In this document: piece after piece, positions 26,229 to 33,638 of the stretch
How the letters are laid out: every line of letters begins with the position of its first letter
Numbering within the stretch: position 1 is the stretch's first letter
From: Acinetobacter bouvetii DSM 14964 = CIP 107468
GTDB taxonomy: Bacteria; Pseudomonadota; Gammaproteobacteria; Pseudomonadales; Moraxellaceae
NCBI RefSeq assembly: GCF_000368865.1
Contig: NZ_KB849725.1
Span: 116,438 to 180,437, forward strand
Direction of reading: 5' to 3'
Length of the DNA: 64,000 nucleotides
Position numbers and translations under genes: made by a program
The notes under the pieces: generated by a model
Database searches by the model: none
What the model was told of the DNA's origin: nothing
Seen by the model: the letters and a program-made list of their open reading frames with translations, nothing else

Positions 26229-27204
26229 AGAAAGTAAGAATGTTTTAAATTTTGATAAATTCAGCTTTATAGCTACATTTGTCACAAGTAGTGGACGAGT
26301 TGGAATTACAAGCAAGCTTCCCATACAAGCTAATGGTTTGGGAGCTGAGGTTTATTATAATTTAAAAAAAAATGAAGATCCTACAAAATCAACAGTTTCT
26401 TTTAAAATATTCCTTCCTTCGGGCACGGAATACAATTCAAATGTTCCAATTCATGGTAAGGCTTATACAAAAGAACAAGGTTCTAGTCCAATAATTACTG
26501 AACATGACCTAAAACTTTTCCAAAATAAAACGAAAGAAGAAGATAAATATAAAATTCAACACAGAATTACGCCTACAACTTACCCTGTACCTGAAGGATT
26601 AAGAATGGTCGCATACCTTAGAAATGAAATTAAAACCGCGGGAAGTAAAAATAGCATAGATCCTCAAATTATTGCATCCATTGTATTTGAAGAAAAAATG
26701 CATGGAGTTTGGGCTTACAGAAAAAATCTTCTATCCTTTTATCGTAATTTAGGAGAAATTTTTCCTCACAACAGTTATGGCTTTGGAGAGATGCAAGTTG
26801 GTTTAGCTGCTGACTTAATGAAGATTGATAAACGTAACCCCAATTGGCTTGATGAAGTATTTGTTGTTATTTGCACAGATGCAACCATTGCTATGGACTT
26901 AGTCGCTAAAAATGTAATCCGAGGTGGAAAAATTCTAGGAAGAAAGTTAACACTTCAAGAATCAACTGTTTTTTACAATGCAGGGGAAAAAGCTCTTAAT
27001 AGTTGGATAAAAGGAGAGATTCCAAAAGCTCGTTTGAGTACAGCAGTTTATGCACGTTCATGGAAATGGCAGGAAGCAATAAAGCTTGCTTTAGGAGGTG
27101 ATGTTATTGCTATACCTGACGGTTGTGAGGGCACTTGCAGGGCTGATCCTGAGCGACAAGTTGAAACGTGGAAATTCGACCCATCTTTACGATTGAGTTT
27201 ATAA
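26182..27204 (+). CDS. Lysozyme/lytic-transglycosylase-fold toxin domain (C-terminal part of effector)
   Basis: About 340 residues in the +1 frame relative to the previous entry. The second half has a lysozyme-like arrangement: SIDPQIIASIVFEEK (candidate catalytic Glu), SYGFGEMQVGLAADL in place of the G-x-M-Q-hydrophobic motif, and TVFYNAGEKAL for the A-Y-N-A-G motif. I infer peptidoglycan glycan-strand cleavage in a target periplasm. No ribosome site precedes the ATG at 26182; dropping one C at 26196-26197 would fuse it to the upstream frame and give about 434 residues. A membrane protein follows after 3 bp, as expected for an immunity gene. No secretion genes are nearby. Confidence 0.65.
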   Translation: MKKKNHVKSYARLKIKESKNVLNFDKFSFIATFVTSSGRVGITSKLPIQANGLGAEVYYNLKKNEDPTKSTVSFKIFLPSGTEYNSNVPIHGKAYTKEQGSSPIITEHDLKLFQNKTKEEDKYKIQHRITPTTYPVPEGLRMVAYLRNEIKTAGSKNSIDPQIIASIVFEEKMHGVWAYRKNLLSFYRNLGEIFPHNSYGFGEMQVGLAADLMKIDKRNPNWLDEVFVVICTDATIAMDLVAKNVIRGGKILGRKLTLQESTVFYNAGEKALNSWIKGEIPKARLSTAVYARSWKWQEAIKLALGGDVIAIPDGCEGTCRADPERQVETWKFDPSLRLSL

Positions 27205-27207
27205 AAT

Positions 27208-27642
27208 ATGATTAGGCCGTTAGCGGTACTCGCTTTATTTTTGTCAGGTATAGCAGGGTATACCATAGATAAATTTGGACAGGATTTATGTATATATGAA
27301 TATATATCAATGAATTCTGTCACTTATTTTAAGGAATTAAATGGTGTTTCTGCCAATGATCCATCCATGTTAGGAATGTGTGGATTGGTATCCATAGTTT
27401 TCTCTGTAGTATTAATTTTCATAAAAAATAAATACATTTATTCTAGCTTGGCATTTTTTTTAATCGTAATAGAATTAATATTATTGGGTATGCTGGAAAC
27501 AGCATCCTATAAAGAAATTATTTATGATTCGATCACTAAGTGCTTAAATTTTTCTGTTCTTGGATGGGTTGTTCTTCAAGCAATATTCATTATTTTTAGT
27601 AGTTTCTATGTTGTAAAAAATGAAAAATCTAACGCTATTTAA
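27208..27642 (+). CDS. Small multi-pass membrane protein, candidate immunity protein
   Basis: A 144-residue inner-membrane protein with four hydrophobic segments (about 3-20, 52-72, 74-96 and 112-135) and a Lys/Asn C-terminus. I recognise no family. It starts 3 bp after the lysozyme-like gene, so the two are translationally linked. Immunity proteins against periplasm-acting toxins are often membrane or periplasmic, which fits the role inferred here. Low GC like its neighbours. A terminator lies about 90 bp downstream. Confidence 0.6.
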   Translation: MIRPLAVLALFLSGIAGYTIDKFGQDLCIYEYISMNSVTYFKELNGVSANDPSMLGMCGLVSIVFSVVLIFIKNKYIYSSLAFFLIVIELILLGMLETASYKEIIYDSITKCLNFSVLGWVVLQAIFIIFSSFYVVKNEKSNAI

Positions 27643-27727
27643 TATAATGGGCATTATACGAAATTAACCAAAACAAAACCATATAAATCAATAATTTAAT
27701 TATTTTTCATAATCTCAAAAAATACCC

Positions 27728-27760
27728 AAAAGCTGACTTGGAAACAAGTCGGCTTTTTAT
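27728..27760 (+). terminator. Terminator of the effector/immunity islet
   Basis: Ten-bp stem AGCTGACTTG / CAAGTCGGCT (one G-U pair) with a GAAA loop, preceded by A's and followed by five T's. Confidence 0.85.
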
Positions 27761-27837
27761 TAAGCGAATTTGTGACTTTTAGCCAATAAGTGTGATCAAA
27801 AAACATTTAAATTTTGGGGTGAAAAATAGTCAGTTTC

Positions 27838-27853
27838 GTACGCCCTGGCGTAC
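27838..27853 (+). promoter_or_regulatory. 16-bp palindrome, candidate activator site for RNA B
   Basis: Perfect palindrome GTACGCCC-free arms: GTACGCC / GGCGTAC around CT. Its outer geometry, GTA-N10-TAC, is the same as in the palindrome upstream of RNA A. It lies about 50 bp before the predicted start of RNA B. Activator unknown; GacA is a candidate from the pseudomonad precedent. Confidence 0.5.
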
Positions 27854-27896
27854 ATGGATTCAAGCGCTTTGCGTCTACTCCATACCATAGTAATTG

Positions 27897-28032
27897 CTTA
27901 TGATGAGGACATAGAGAGCAGGATGCTCCAAAGAATAACAATAAAGATCAGCACAGGGATGAGTCAGGTACGACAGGAGTTATACCGAAGCATCAAATAC
28001 GAAAAACCCCGACAGGATGTCGGGGTTTTTTT
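27897..28032 (+). ncRNA. Probable CsrB/RsmX/Y/Z-type CsrA-sequestering RNA (B)
   Basis: A plus-strand noncoding locus of about 135 nt with five GGA triplets at 27907, 27921, 27957, 27976 and 28015. GGA forms the exact loop of GAGCA-GGA-UGCUC (27916-27928) and of the terminator stem CCCCGACA-GGA-UGUCGGGG (28007-28025). A third GGA lies in the loop of UAUG...CAUA (27899-27913), and an AGGGA and an AGGAG lie between them in predicted single-stranded sequence. The 5' end is placed by a weak -10 (CATAGT, 27886-27891). An in-frame ORF crosses the locus but runs through the terminator stem, so I treat the locus as untranslated. It shares architecture and an upstream palindrome with RNA A. Confidence 0.75.
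28002..28032 (+). terminator. Terminator of noncoding RNA B, with GGA loop
   Basis: Perfect 8-bp stem CCCCGACA / TGTCGGGG with loop GGA, flanked by five A's and seven T's. It could also end the convergent catalase-like gene. Confidence 0.92.
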
Positions 28033-28059
28033 ATGCGTGAAAATGAAGGGCAATGCGCA

Positions 28060-29199
28060 TTAATGCGGTTCTGATCGACTGGTGGAATTCATTTCATGCC
28101 TTACTTGGCTGATGCGGTCGTAAATGACTTTACGCATACGGTTTATTGCGCCAAGCGGTTGATGTTCCAGCCGTGCATGCCAAGGGCTAAACGAAAGATT
28201 TTCACAAAATTTATTTTGCTCAGGGGTATCAAAAATTTGCTGAGGAATGCGAATGGTCGCCACTGTGTAAAAAGGCGCTTGGCTTTCTTTCCATTCGGTC
28301 ATGGAGTCTTCAATAGACATGGCATTTGAGGTTCTAGGCTGTACTAGAAACTCCATACAGCTATCCGCTTTTTGCAAATCACTGCGCATTGCTTCTCTGA
28401 GGAAATTAGGGTGAGGTGCATGCGGCATAGGCGTTGTAAGCGCGGAGCAGGCCCGGGCAGAATATTTGACGGCCTGCCGGTCAGGGTCTGTCCCTAACTG
28501 ATAGGGCACCATCGACCAGTATCGTGTTTGCAGCGGATTTGAAATTTTGCTCCTGGAATTGAAGGCAATCCAAGTGCCTTTTATCCCTAAGGCAAAAGGA
28601 ATATGAAGTTTTTTTAAAACTCCACTGCCATTGATATCCTGCATGAACGAGATATACCGATCGGGATCATTCACAAAAAAAACGGGATGATTAATCATAA
28701 TGAAATCTTGTGTAGATGCTTCATCTGGCAAAAGCTTTTTTCCAGGCACGCTTAATAGTTTGATGGCCATGCCTCGGGCATCGCTTTTGATGTCTGCCTG
28801 TGTTGCGTCACGAGATCCGTTCGAGAAACGAATCCATGCGTGATAGGTTTTTCCTGGAACAAATACCCCTTGGGCCAGATTTTTCGGCAGTGTTTCATTG
28901 ATTTTGAATTCAGCGCGGACACAGCCATGCGCCTTAGGATGCGCATCCCGCAGGGCTAAGCCTGAGGAATATTGTTTCCGAATGGATGCTGCAATGATGT
29001 CTGCAATTTCTTCCGCTTTGACGGCTTCATTGGGATGCAGGCGCTCACCTAAATGGTGATCAATCCTGGGATAAACCGTATTGTTCGGTGTATGCAGTGC
29101 GGCAGGAGGCGTATTTGCATGCACTGCCGTACACATGCTGGCAGCCATGAGAGTATGGAGTAGCGGATTTAGGCGCATGGGCTGTATCAGGTGCGGCAT
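28060..29199 (-). CDS. Catalase-like heme protein with signal peptide
   Basis: A 379-residue protein of the catalase superfamily, shorter than true catalases. A signal peptide ends near CTAVHANTP. AHGCVRAEFKI carries the distal His position, WIRFSNGSRDATQADIKSDARGMAIKLL is the catalase core block (RFS-x-G in particular), and FIMINHPVFFVNDPDRY follows. The proximal-side helix near the C-terminus reads RMRKVIYDRIS, in place of the usual R-x-x-x-Y. This group (SrpA/y4iL-like) probably includes periplasmic peroxidases or lipid-peroxide enzymes, not necessarily catalase. A strong AAGGAGG precedes the first ATG. Confidence 0.87.
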   Translation of the reverse strand: MPHLIQPMRLNPLLHTLMAASMCTAVHANTPPAALHTPNNTVYPRIDHHLGERLHPNEAVKAEEIADIIAASIRKQYSSGLALRDAHPKAHGCVRAEFKINETLPKNLAQGVFVPGKTYHAWIRFSNGSRDATQADIKSDARGMAIKLLSVPGKKLLPDEASTQDFIMINHPVFFVNDPDRYISFMQDINGSGVLKKLHIPFALGIKGTWIAFNSRSKISNPLQTRYWSMVPYQLGTDPDRQAVKYSARACSALTTPMPHAPHPNFLREAMRSDLQKADSCMEFLVQPRTSNAMSIEDSMTEWKESQAPFYTVATIRIPQQIFDTPEQNKFCENLSFSPWHARLEHQPLGAINRMRKVIYDRISQVRHEMNSTSRSEPH

Positions 29200-29383
29200 T
29201 GATGGCCTCCTTGCCTAAGGCTTGCATTCATTTTAGTTTTGATGAGGCAGCATTGCTTAAACATATTATTTAAGACACATTATAACGGGATGATCTGTGA
29301 TGTTTCTTATTCACTCTTTATTGTTTGAAATAAAATGTAATTTTATTCGGAGTTGAAAAAGCGGCCTTCTCCTATAAACCGTT

Positions 29384-29587
29384 CTATAGCAAACTGCGCG
29401 TTTCACATTTCTTGCACTCCAGCATCACTCCTAATTTGGCTTTTCGCCCATGCTCCGTCAAAACCCAAGGCCGGTTCTGCCAAGGCGGATCATGCCGCAC
29501 ATGCTGCGTGTGGCCGCAGGATAAAATCGCGTACCAGTGATTTTCATCATCCAAAGCAAAATCAATAATGGCTTGCTGCATAGCCAA
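29384..29587 (-). CDS. DUF3565 small zinc-ribbon-like protein
   Basis: A 67-residue protein with a short N-terminal strand and the family signature SCGHTQHVRHDPPWQNRPWVLT followed by LECKKCE. Cys24, His26 and the C-x-x-C near the end could bind one zinc ion. Function unknown; proteins of this family are common in Acinetobacter and Pseudomonas. The second ATG (MQQAIIDF) is an alternative start. It is separated from the catalase-like gene by about 185 bp. Confidence 0.85.
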   Translation of the reverse strand: MAMQQAIIDFALDDENHWYAILSCGHTQHVRHDPPWQNRPWVLTEHGRKAKLGVMLECKKCETRSLL

Positions 29588-29656
29588 TCCCTATAAAAAG
29601 ATCATACGAGATGAAAGGGCATTAAGCCCATATCATCAGCATAATGGTTTTCAAAA

Positions 29657-31114
29657 TTATAATCTTGAACAATCTGGGCTAGAACCATAGCAATTGCCGG
29701 ACTTCATTTCATAAATGGTGGAATGTCCCGGATTTCCCTTCGGCCGCGGTACACCTTGCGGCACAAAGAAGGTCACCGAATGAGCGCCGTATAAACCCGC
29801 AGGAATGGTCATTTCTCTTAAAACGACATAGGCGCTGTCAAAATGCACATAGTCCATGCCTGTACCCGAGGAAGGTGATCCGCCGACCACAGGCGGGGTA
29901 TGAATGCTGCGCGCTTTATTATAGGATGCTTTCCATGCATCTATATCTGCACGCGTGGCAGGGCGAAGCAAACCCTTCGATACTGCATCCTGTATGCCAG
30001 CTGGGCCAGCCAAAGGTGCATTTGGATCAATCACGTCTTTGATGGAACGTTCATGTGATGAACTCAGCTGCGTATCTGCACTGATATTGCCGATATTGGC
30101 GCGCCCATTTTGAGCAATCACAACCGCTTGAATATCACGTTGCAAAATGCGCTGCGAAAGCTGATTCATTTCTGCGGCATTGTCATCCGATACATAGCTG
30201 TAGCCGCACTGCGAATTTTTATAAGAGCTTTCTAAAACAGGGATGGATTTTGGCAGGCCAATCACACGCTGTGCGTGATAGCCCGTTGCAATGACACCAA
30301 CGATTTTGGTGTTGCTTTCCCATTTAATTTTCCAAATGGTCGGCTCATAGGCACCTAAAATCAACACCACAGGACGGTTGTGCTGAACTTGGATGTCCAT
30401 TTCGGTCGCCTGATGGCCGCTATCGTCAATTTGATAATTGGTTTCCTTGCCTGAGTAAGCGCCTGTAGCAAATACATCAAATTGAGCAGGGAGTTGAGTC
30501 TTAAATTTGGTGCAATCATTTTGGATTGGTGGCGTATACCTCGAATTTTGTCGTTGCTGACGGTGAGCCGTCACAGAAGACAGCAGGGCGGCCCTTAACA
30601 GGTCGGAGCGATCAGGCGCTTCTTGTCGATATAAACAGTCTTTTGGACGAACTTTGTCGGCTAAGTCTGAGAAACATTGCCATGTTGTGATGGGCTGTCC
30701 CGCATTGATTTGCGGCTGAAAGTACAGATGATGACCCGCCAGTGAAGCAGGGATGCTGTCATGGTTCTGCAGCTCGGCAGACAGCTGCACTTGCTCAAAA
30801 CGAAACACAATACCGTCTTTTGTGTCCAAGTTGGCAACGACTTCTTTTTGAATCTGTGAAGACTGGCGCAGCAGCTGCATCACTTGCTGTGAACTCTCCT
30901 GAGTGTGTGACAAATACAGCTGATTCACTTGCGAAACGAATAGTTGTTTTTGCTGTTCAATATGCTTTAACACTTGATGATTTTGATATTTCTCAAAGCC
31001 AAGTGTTCCAGCAAAGCCTAAGCCGACAAAGGCGCAGCTTCCCAGTACACCGGCCATGACCCCAGATTTAAATGTTCGATGATGATTTGGCATTTTTATA
31101 CATTTTTTTTTCAT
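29657..31114 (-). CDS. Large envelope protein with pilin-like N-terminal part, unknown function
   Basis: A 485-residue protein of no family I can name firmly. A basic N-terminus leads into a hydrophobic helix (VMAGVLGSCAFVGLGFAGTLGFEKYQNHQV) that resembles the helix and YQN-x-x-x-x-V exit of type IV pilins but lacks the G-F-T-L-I-E processing site. Residues about 105-165 recall a pilin head ending in W-x-C...V-R-P-x-x-C (ITTWQCF, KVRPKDC). The C-terminal half has VVLILGAYEPTIWKI, then ATGYHAQRVIGLP, a block that also occurs in uncharacterised secreted proteins. It stands alone, divergent from gshB. Confidence 0.65.
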   Translation of the reverse strand: MKKKCIKMPNHHRTFKSGVMAGVLGSCAFVGLGFAGTLGFEKYQNHQVLKHIEQQKQLFVSQVNQLYLSHTQESSQQVMQLLRQSSQIQKEVVANLDTKDGIVFRFEQVQLSAELQNHDSIPASLAGHHLYFQPQINAGQPITTWQCFSDLADKVRPKDCLYRQEAPDRSDLLRAALLSSVTAHRQQRQNSRYTPPIQNDCTKFKTQLPAQFDVFATGAYSGKETNYQIDDSGHQATEMDIQVQHNRPVVLILGAYEPTIWKIKWESNTKIVGVIATGYHAQRVIGLPKSIPVLESSYKNSQCGYSYVSDDNAAEMNQLSQRILQRDIQAVVIAQNGRANIGNISADTQLSSSHERSIKDVIDPNAPLAGPAGIQDAVSKGLLRPATRADIDAWKASYNKARSIHTPPVVGGSPSSGTGMDYVHFDSAYVVLREMTIPAGLYGAHSVTFFVPQGVPRPKGNPGHSTIYEMKSGNCYGSSPDCSRL

Positions 31115-31282
31115 TTATTCGTGCTTAAAATACAGCAAAGTTTTTAAAATAAATACAATACAGTCTTTAAATAAGCCGCTTATCCAAGCCTGATTCAAAG
31201 ATAAGCATCACAAAAAATCAGAAAACATCAGCACTAATCTCCGCTATACTTTTCAGCAATCAAATTTATATGAGCGTTCCAG

Positions 31283-32227
31283 ATGCGTGTACTTGTTGTG
31301 ATGGATCCCATCGAAAATGTAAACCTGAAAAAAGATACCTCAATGGCCATGCTGTGGGCAGCTGCACGCCGCGGCCATGAGTTGGGCTATGCATTGCAGC
31401 AAGATTTATATATTGATCAAGGCAAAGCCTTTGGCTTAATTGCGCCGTTAAAAGTCTTTGAGGATTACAACCACTATTACGAATTAGGCGATAAGAAAAA
31501 GGAATCGATTGCAGACTACGATGTGGTTTTAATGCGTAAAGATCCGCCGTTTGACATGAACTTCGTTTACACCACCTACATTTTGGAACAGGCGGAGCGC
31601 GAAGGCGCATGGATTATCAACAAGCCGCAAAGCCTGCGTGACTGCAACGAAAAACTCTTTGCGACGCAGTTTCCAGAGCTGCAGGTTCCGACTTTGGTGA
31701 CATCGCAAGACAGTTTGATTCGTGAGTTTCTGAAAGAACATGTTGATGTCATTGTCAAACCGCTTGACGGCATGGGCGGAACGGGCATTTTCCGCTTATA
31801 TCAGGACGGCATCAATATTGGCTCAACCATTGAAATGCTGACCGATAATGGGACACGGCCGATTATGGCGCAGCGCTACATTCCAGAAATTGTGGAAGGC
31901 GATAAGCGGATTTTGATGGTGAATGGCGAGCCTGTGCCGTACTGCCTGGCGCGTATTCCGCAAAATGGCGAAGTGCGCGGCAACCTGGCAGCAGGCGGCC
32001 TAGGCGAAGCGCGCCCATTGACTGATAATGATAAAGCCATTGCGGCCAAAGTCGGGCCATTCCTGCGTGAAAAAGGACTGGTGTTTGTCGGTTTGGATGT
32101 GATTGGCAATTACGTGACGGAAATTAATGTCACCAGCCCAACCTGCGTGCGTGAAATCGATGCGCAATTCGGCACGTCCATTGCGGATGATTTATTTGAT
32201 GTCCTTGAAGCAGGTTTAAAAGCTTAA
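31283..32227 (+). CDS. gshB: Glutathione synthetase
   Basis: ATP-grasp ligase that adds glycine to gamma-glutamylcysteine. The 314 residues show the N-terminal RVLVVMDPIENVNLKKDTSMAML, RKDPPFDMNFVYTTYILE, the ATP-grasp block VIVKPLDGMGGTGIF, the metal site VEGDKRILMVNGEPVP, and the C-terminal ATP-grasp signature EINVTSPTCVREI. It is unlinked to gshA but in the same window. A terminator follows, then a 250-bp gap before murG. Confidence 0.96.
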   Translation: MRVLVVMDPIENVNLKKDTSMAMLWAAARRGHELGYALQQDLYIDQGKAFGLIAPLKVFEDYNHYYELGDKKKESIADYDVVLMRKDPPFDMNFVYTTYILEQAEREGAWIINKPQSLRDCNEKLFATQFPELQVPTLVTSQDSLIREFLKEHVDVIVKPLDGMGGTGIFRLYQDGINIGSTIEMLTDNGTRPIMAQRYIPEIVEGDKRILMVNGEPVPYCLARIPQNGEVRGNLAAGGLGEARPLTDNDKAIAAKVGPFLREKGLVFVGLDVIGNYVTEINVTSPTCVREIDAQFGTSIADDLFDVLEAGLKA

Positions 32228-32528
32228 TTTTGCACTAGATTTAAAAGAGCCCTTAAAGGGCTCTTTTTTTTATAATATAGGGAGAGGGGAGTTTAAAAAC
32301 TCCAAGAACTGTAAGTGAATGCAATTAAAGTGAAAAATTGTCTGATTTTTTTTCAATTCTCATAGATTAATAATAAAACTAGTTTAAACTTTTAAAATAG
32401 TAGAAAAAAACAATCATACGCCTGTTGAAAAAAAGTAAATTACCTTTCGCGGTCATGCGTTTGTGATTACAATTGTTTGCTTAAAATCGAATATCCTTAG
32501 CCTCTTTTTAGAATTGAAGAATTAGACA
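32228..32528. other. Intergenic region before murG
   Basis: It begins with the gshB terminator. The remaining 250 bp are AT-rich with no gene. A TAAAAT box near 32482 with TTTGTG 16 bp upstream is the best murG promoter candidate. Confidence 0.45.
32243..32270 (+). terminator. Terminator after gshB
   Basis: Stem AGAGCCCTT / AAGGGCTCT with a very short loop and a run of eight T's. Confidence 0.9.
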
Positions 32529-33626
32529 GTGACCGAAGTAACGCAAGTAAAGCCGAAACATGTTATGATGATGGCTGCCGGAACCGGTGGTCACGTCTTT
32601 CCAGCGCTCGCTGTTGCCAAAGAGTTGCAACAACAAGGCTGTGAAGTTTCTTGGCTCGCAACGCCAACAGGCATGGAAAACCGGCTGCTTAAAAATCATA
32701 ATCTTCCAATTTATCAAATTGATATTCAAGGCGTGCGCGGCAATGGCATGGTGCGCAAAATATTGGCGCCTTTTAAAATTTTAAAAGCTACGCTTAGCGC
32801 CATGCGCTATATGAAGCAGCTGAACGTTGATGCTGTTGCCGGCTTTGGCGGCTATGTCGCAGGCCCTGGCGGCCTGGCTGCCCGCGCTTTAGGCATTCCG
32901 GTGCTGATTCATGAACAGAATGCGATTGCAGGTTTTACCAATACGCAGCTGTCGCGGATTGCAAAAACAGTCTGTGAAGCCTTTCCGCATACTTTTCCTG
33001 CACAGCAGAAAGTGGTCACTACGGGCAACCCTGTACGTAAAGAAATTACCGAAATTTTAAACCCGTCTTGGCGCTATCAAGAACGTGAAAAAGCGGGCCA
33101 GCCGCTGCGGATTTTAATTGTCGGCGGTTCCTTAGGCGCGCGCGCATTGAATGAATGTGTTCCAGAAGCCTTGAAACAGCTGAATGTGCCGCTGAATGTC
33201 TTTCATCAATGCGGTCAAAACAATGCGGAAGCCACTCAAGCGCGCTATGCCGATGCGCCGGATACGCTGAAAGCGGAAGTTGCGCCATTTATTGAAGATA
33301 TGGCGCAAGCCTATTCCGATGCTGATTTAATTATTTGCCGTGCAGGCGCGCTGACCGTCACGGAAATTGCGACTGCAGGCCTGGCAGCGGTTTTTGTTCC
33401 ATTGCCTAGCGCAGTGGATGATCACCAGACTGCAAATGCCAAATTCCTGGCGGATATTCAGGCTGCGAAAATTTGCCCGCAAGCGGAAATGACGCCAGAA
33501 AGCTTAACAGCGCTGCTGCAGCCGCTGATGAACCGCCAGCTGTTACAGGAAATGGCGGTGAAAGCGCGCCGGCAGGCACAGCCAGATGCAGCACAGCATG
33601 TGGTTCGTTTAATTCAAGAATTGTAA
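32529..33626 (+). CDS. murG: UDP-N-acetylglucosamine--undecaprenyl-PP-MurNAc-pentapeptide transferase
   Basis: Makes lipid II from lipid I on the cytoplasmic face of the membrane. The 365-residue GT-B enzyme has the N-terminal GTGGH motif (AAGTGGHVFPALAVA), VAGFGGYVAGPGG, HEQNAIAGFTN, a second Gly-rich loop (IVGGSLGARALNE) and the UDP-GlcNAc site RAGALTVTEIA. A GTG start is chosen since it gives the shortest plausible leader; the ATG cluster 12 codons on is too close to the GTGGH loop. It opens the cell-wall/division cluster; murC follows after 12 bp. Confidence 0.95.
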   Translation: MTEVTQVKPKHVMMMAAGTGGHVFPALAVAKELQQQGCEVSWLATPTGMENRLLKNHNLPIYQIDIQGVRGNGMVRKILAPFKILKATLSAMRYMKQLNVDAVAGFGGYVAGPGGLAARALGIPVLIHEQNAIAGFTNTQLSRIAKTVCEAFPHTFPAQQKVVTTGNPVRKEITEILNPSWRYQEREKAGQPLRILIVGGSLGARALNECVPEALKQLNVPLNVFHQCGQNNAEATQARYADAPDTLKAEVAPFIEDMAQAYSDADLIICRAGALTVTEIATAGLAAVFVPLPSAVDDHQTANAKFLADIQAAKICPQAEMTPESLTALLQPLMNRQLLQEMAVKARRQAQPDAAQHVVRLIQEL

Positions 33627-33638
33627 ACCGAGTAATTT

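Noticed and set aside
25181..27642. Prophage or integrative element
   Set aside because: AT-rich and accessory-like, but I see no integrase, attachment repeats, tRNA target or transposase.
27854..28063. 69-residue open frame across RNA B
   Set aside because: It runs straight through the 8-bp terminator stem and T-run, lacks a ribosome site, and has no recognisable composition. The GGA-loop structure explains the sequence better.
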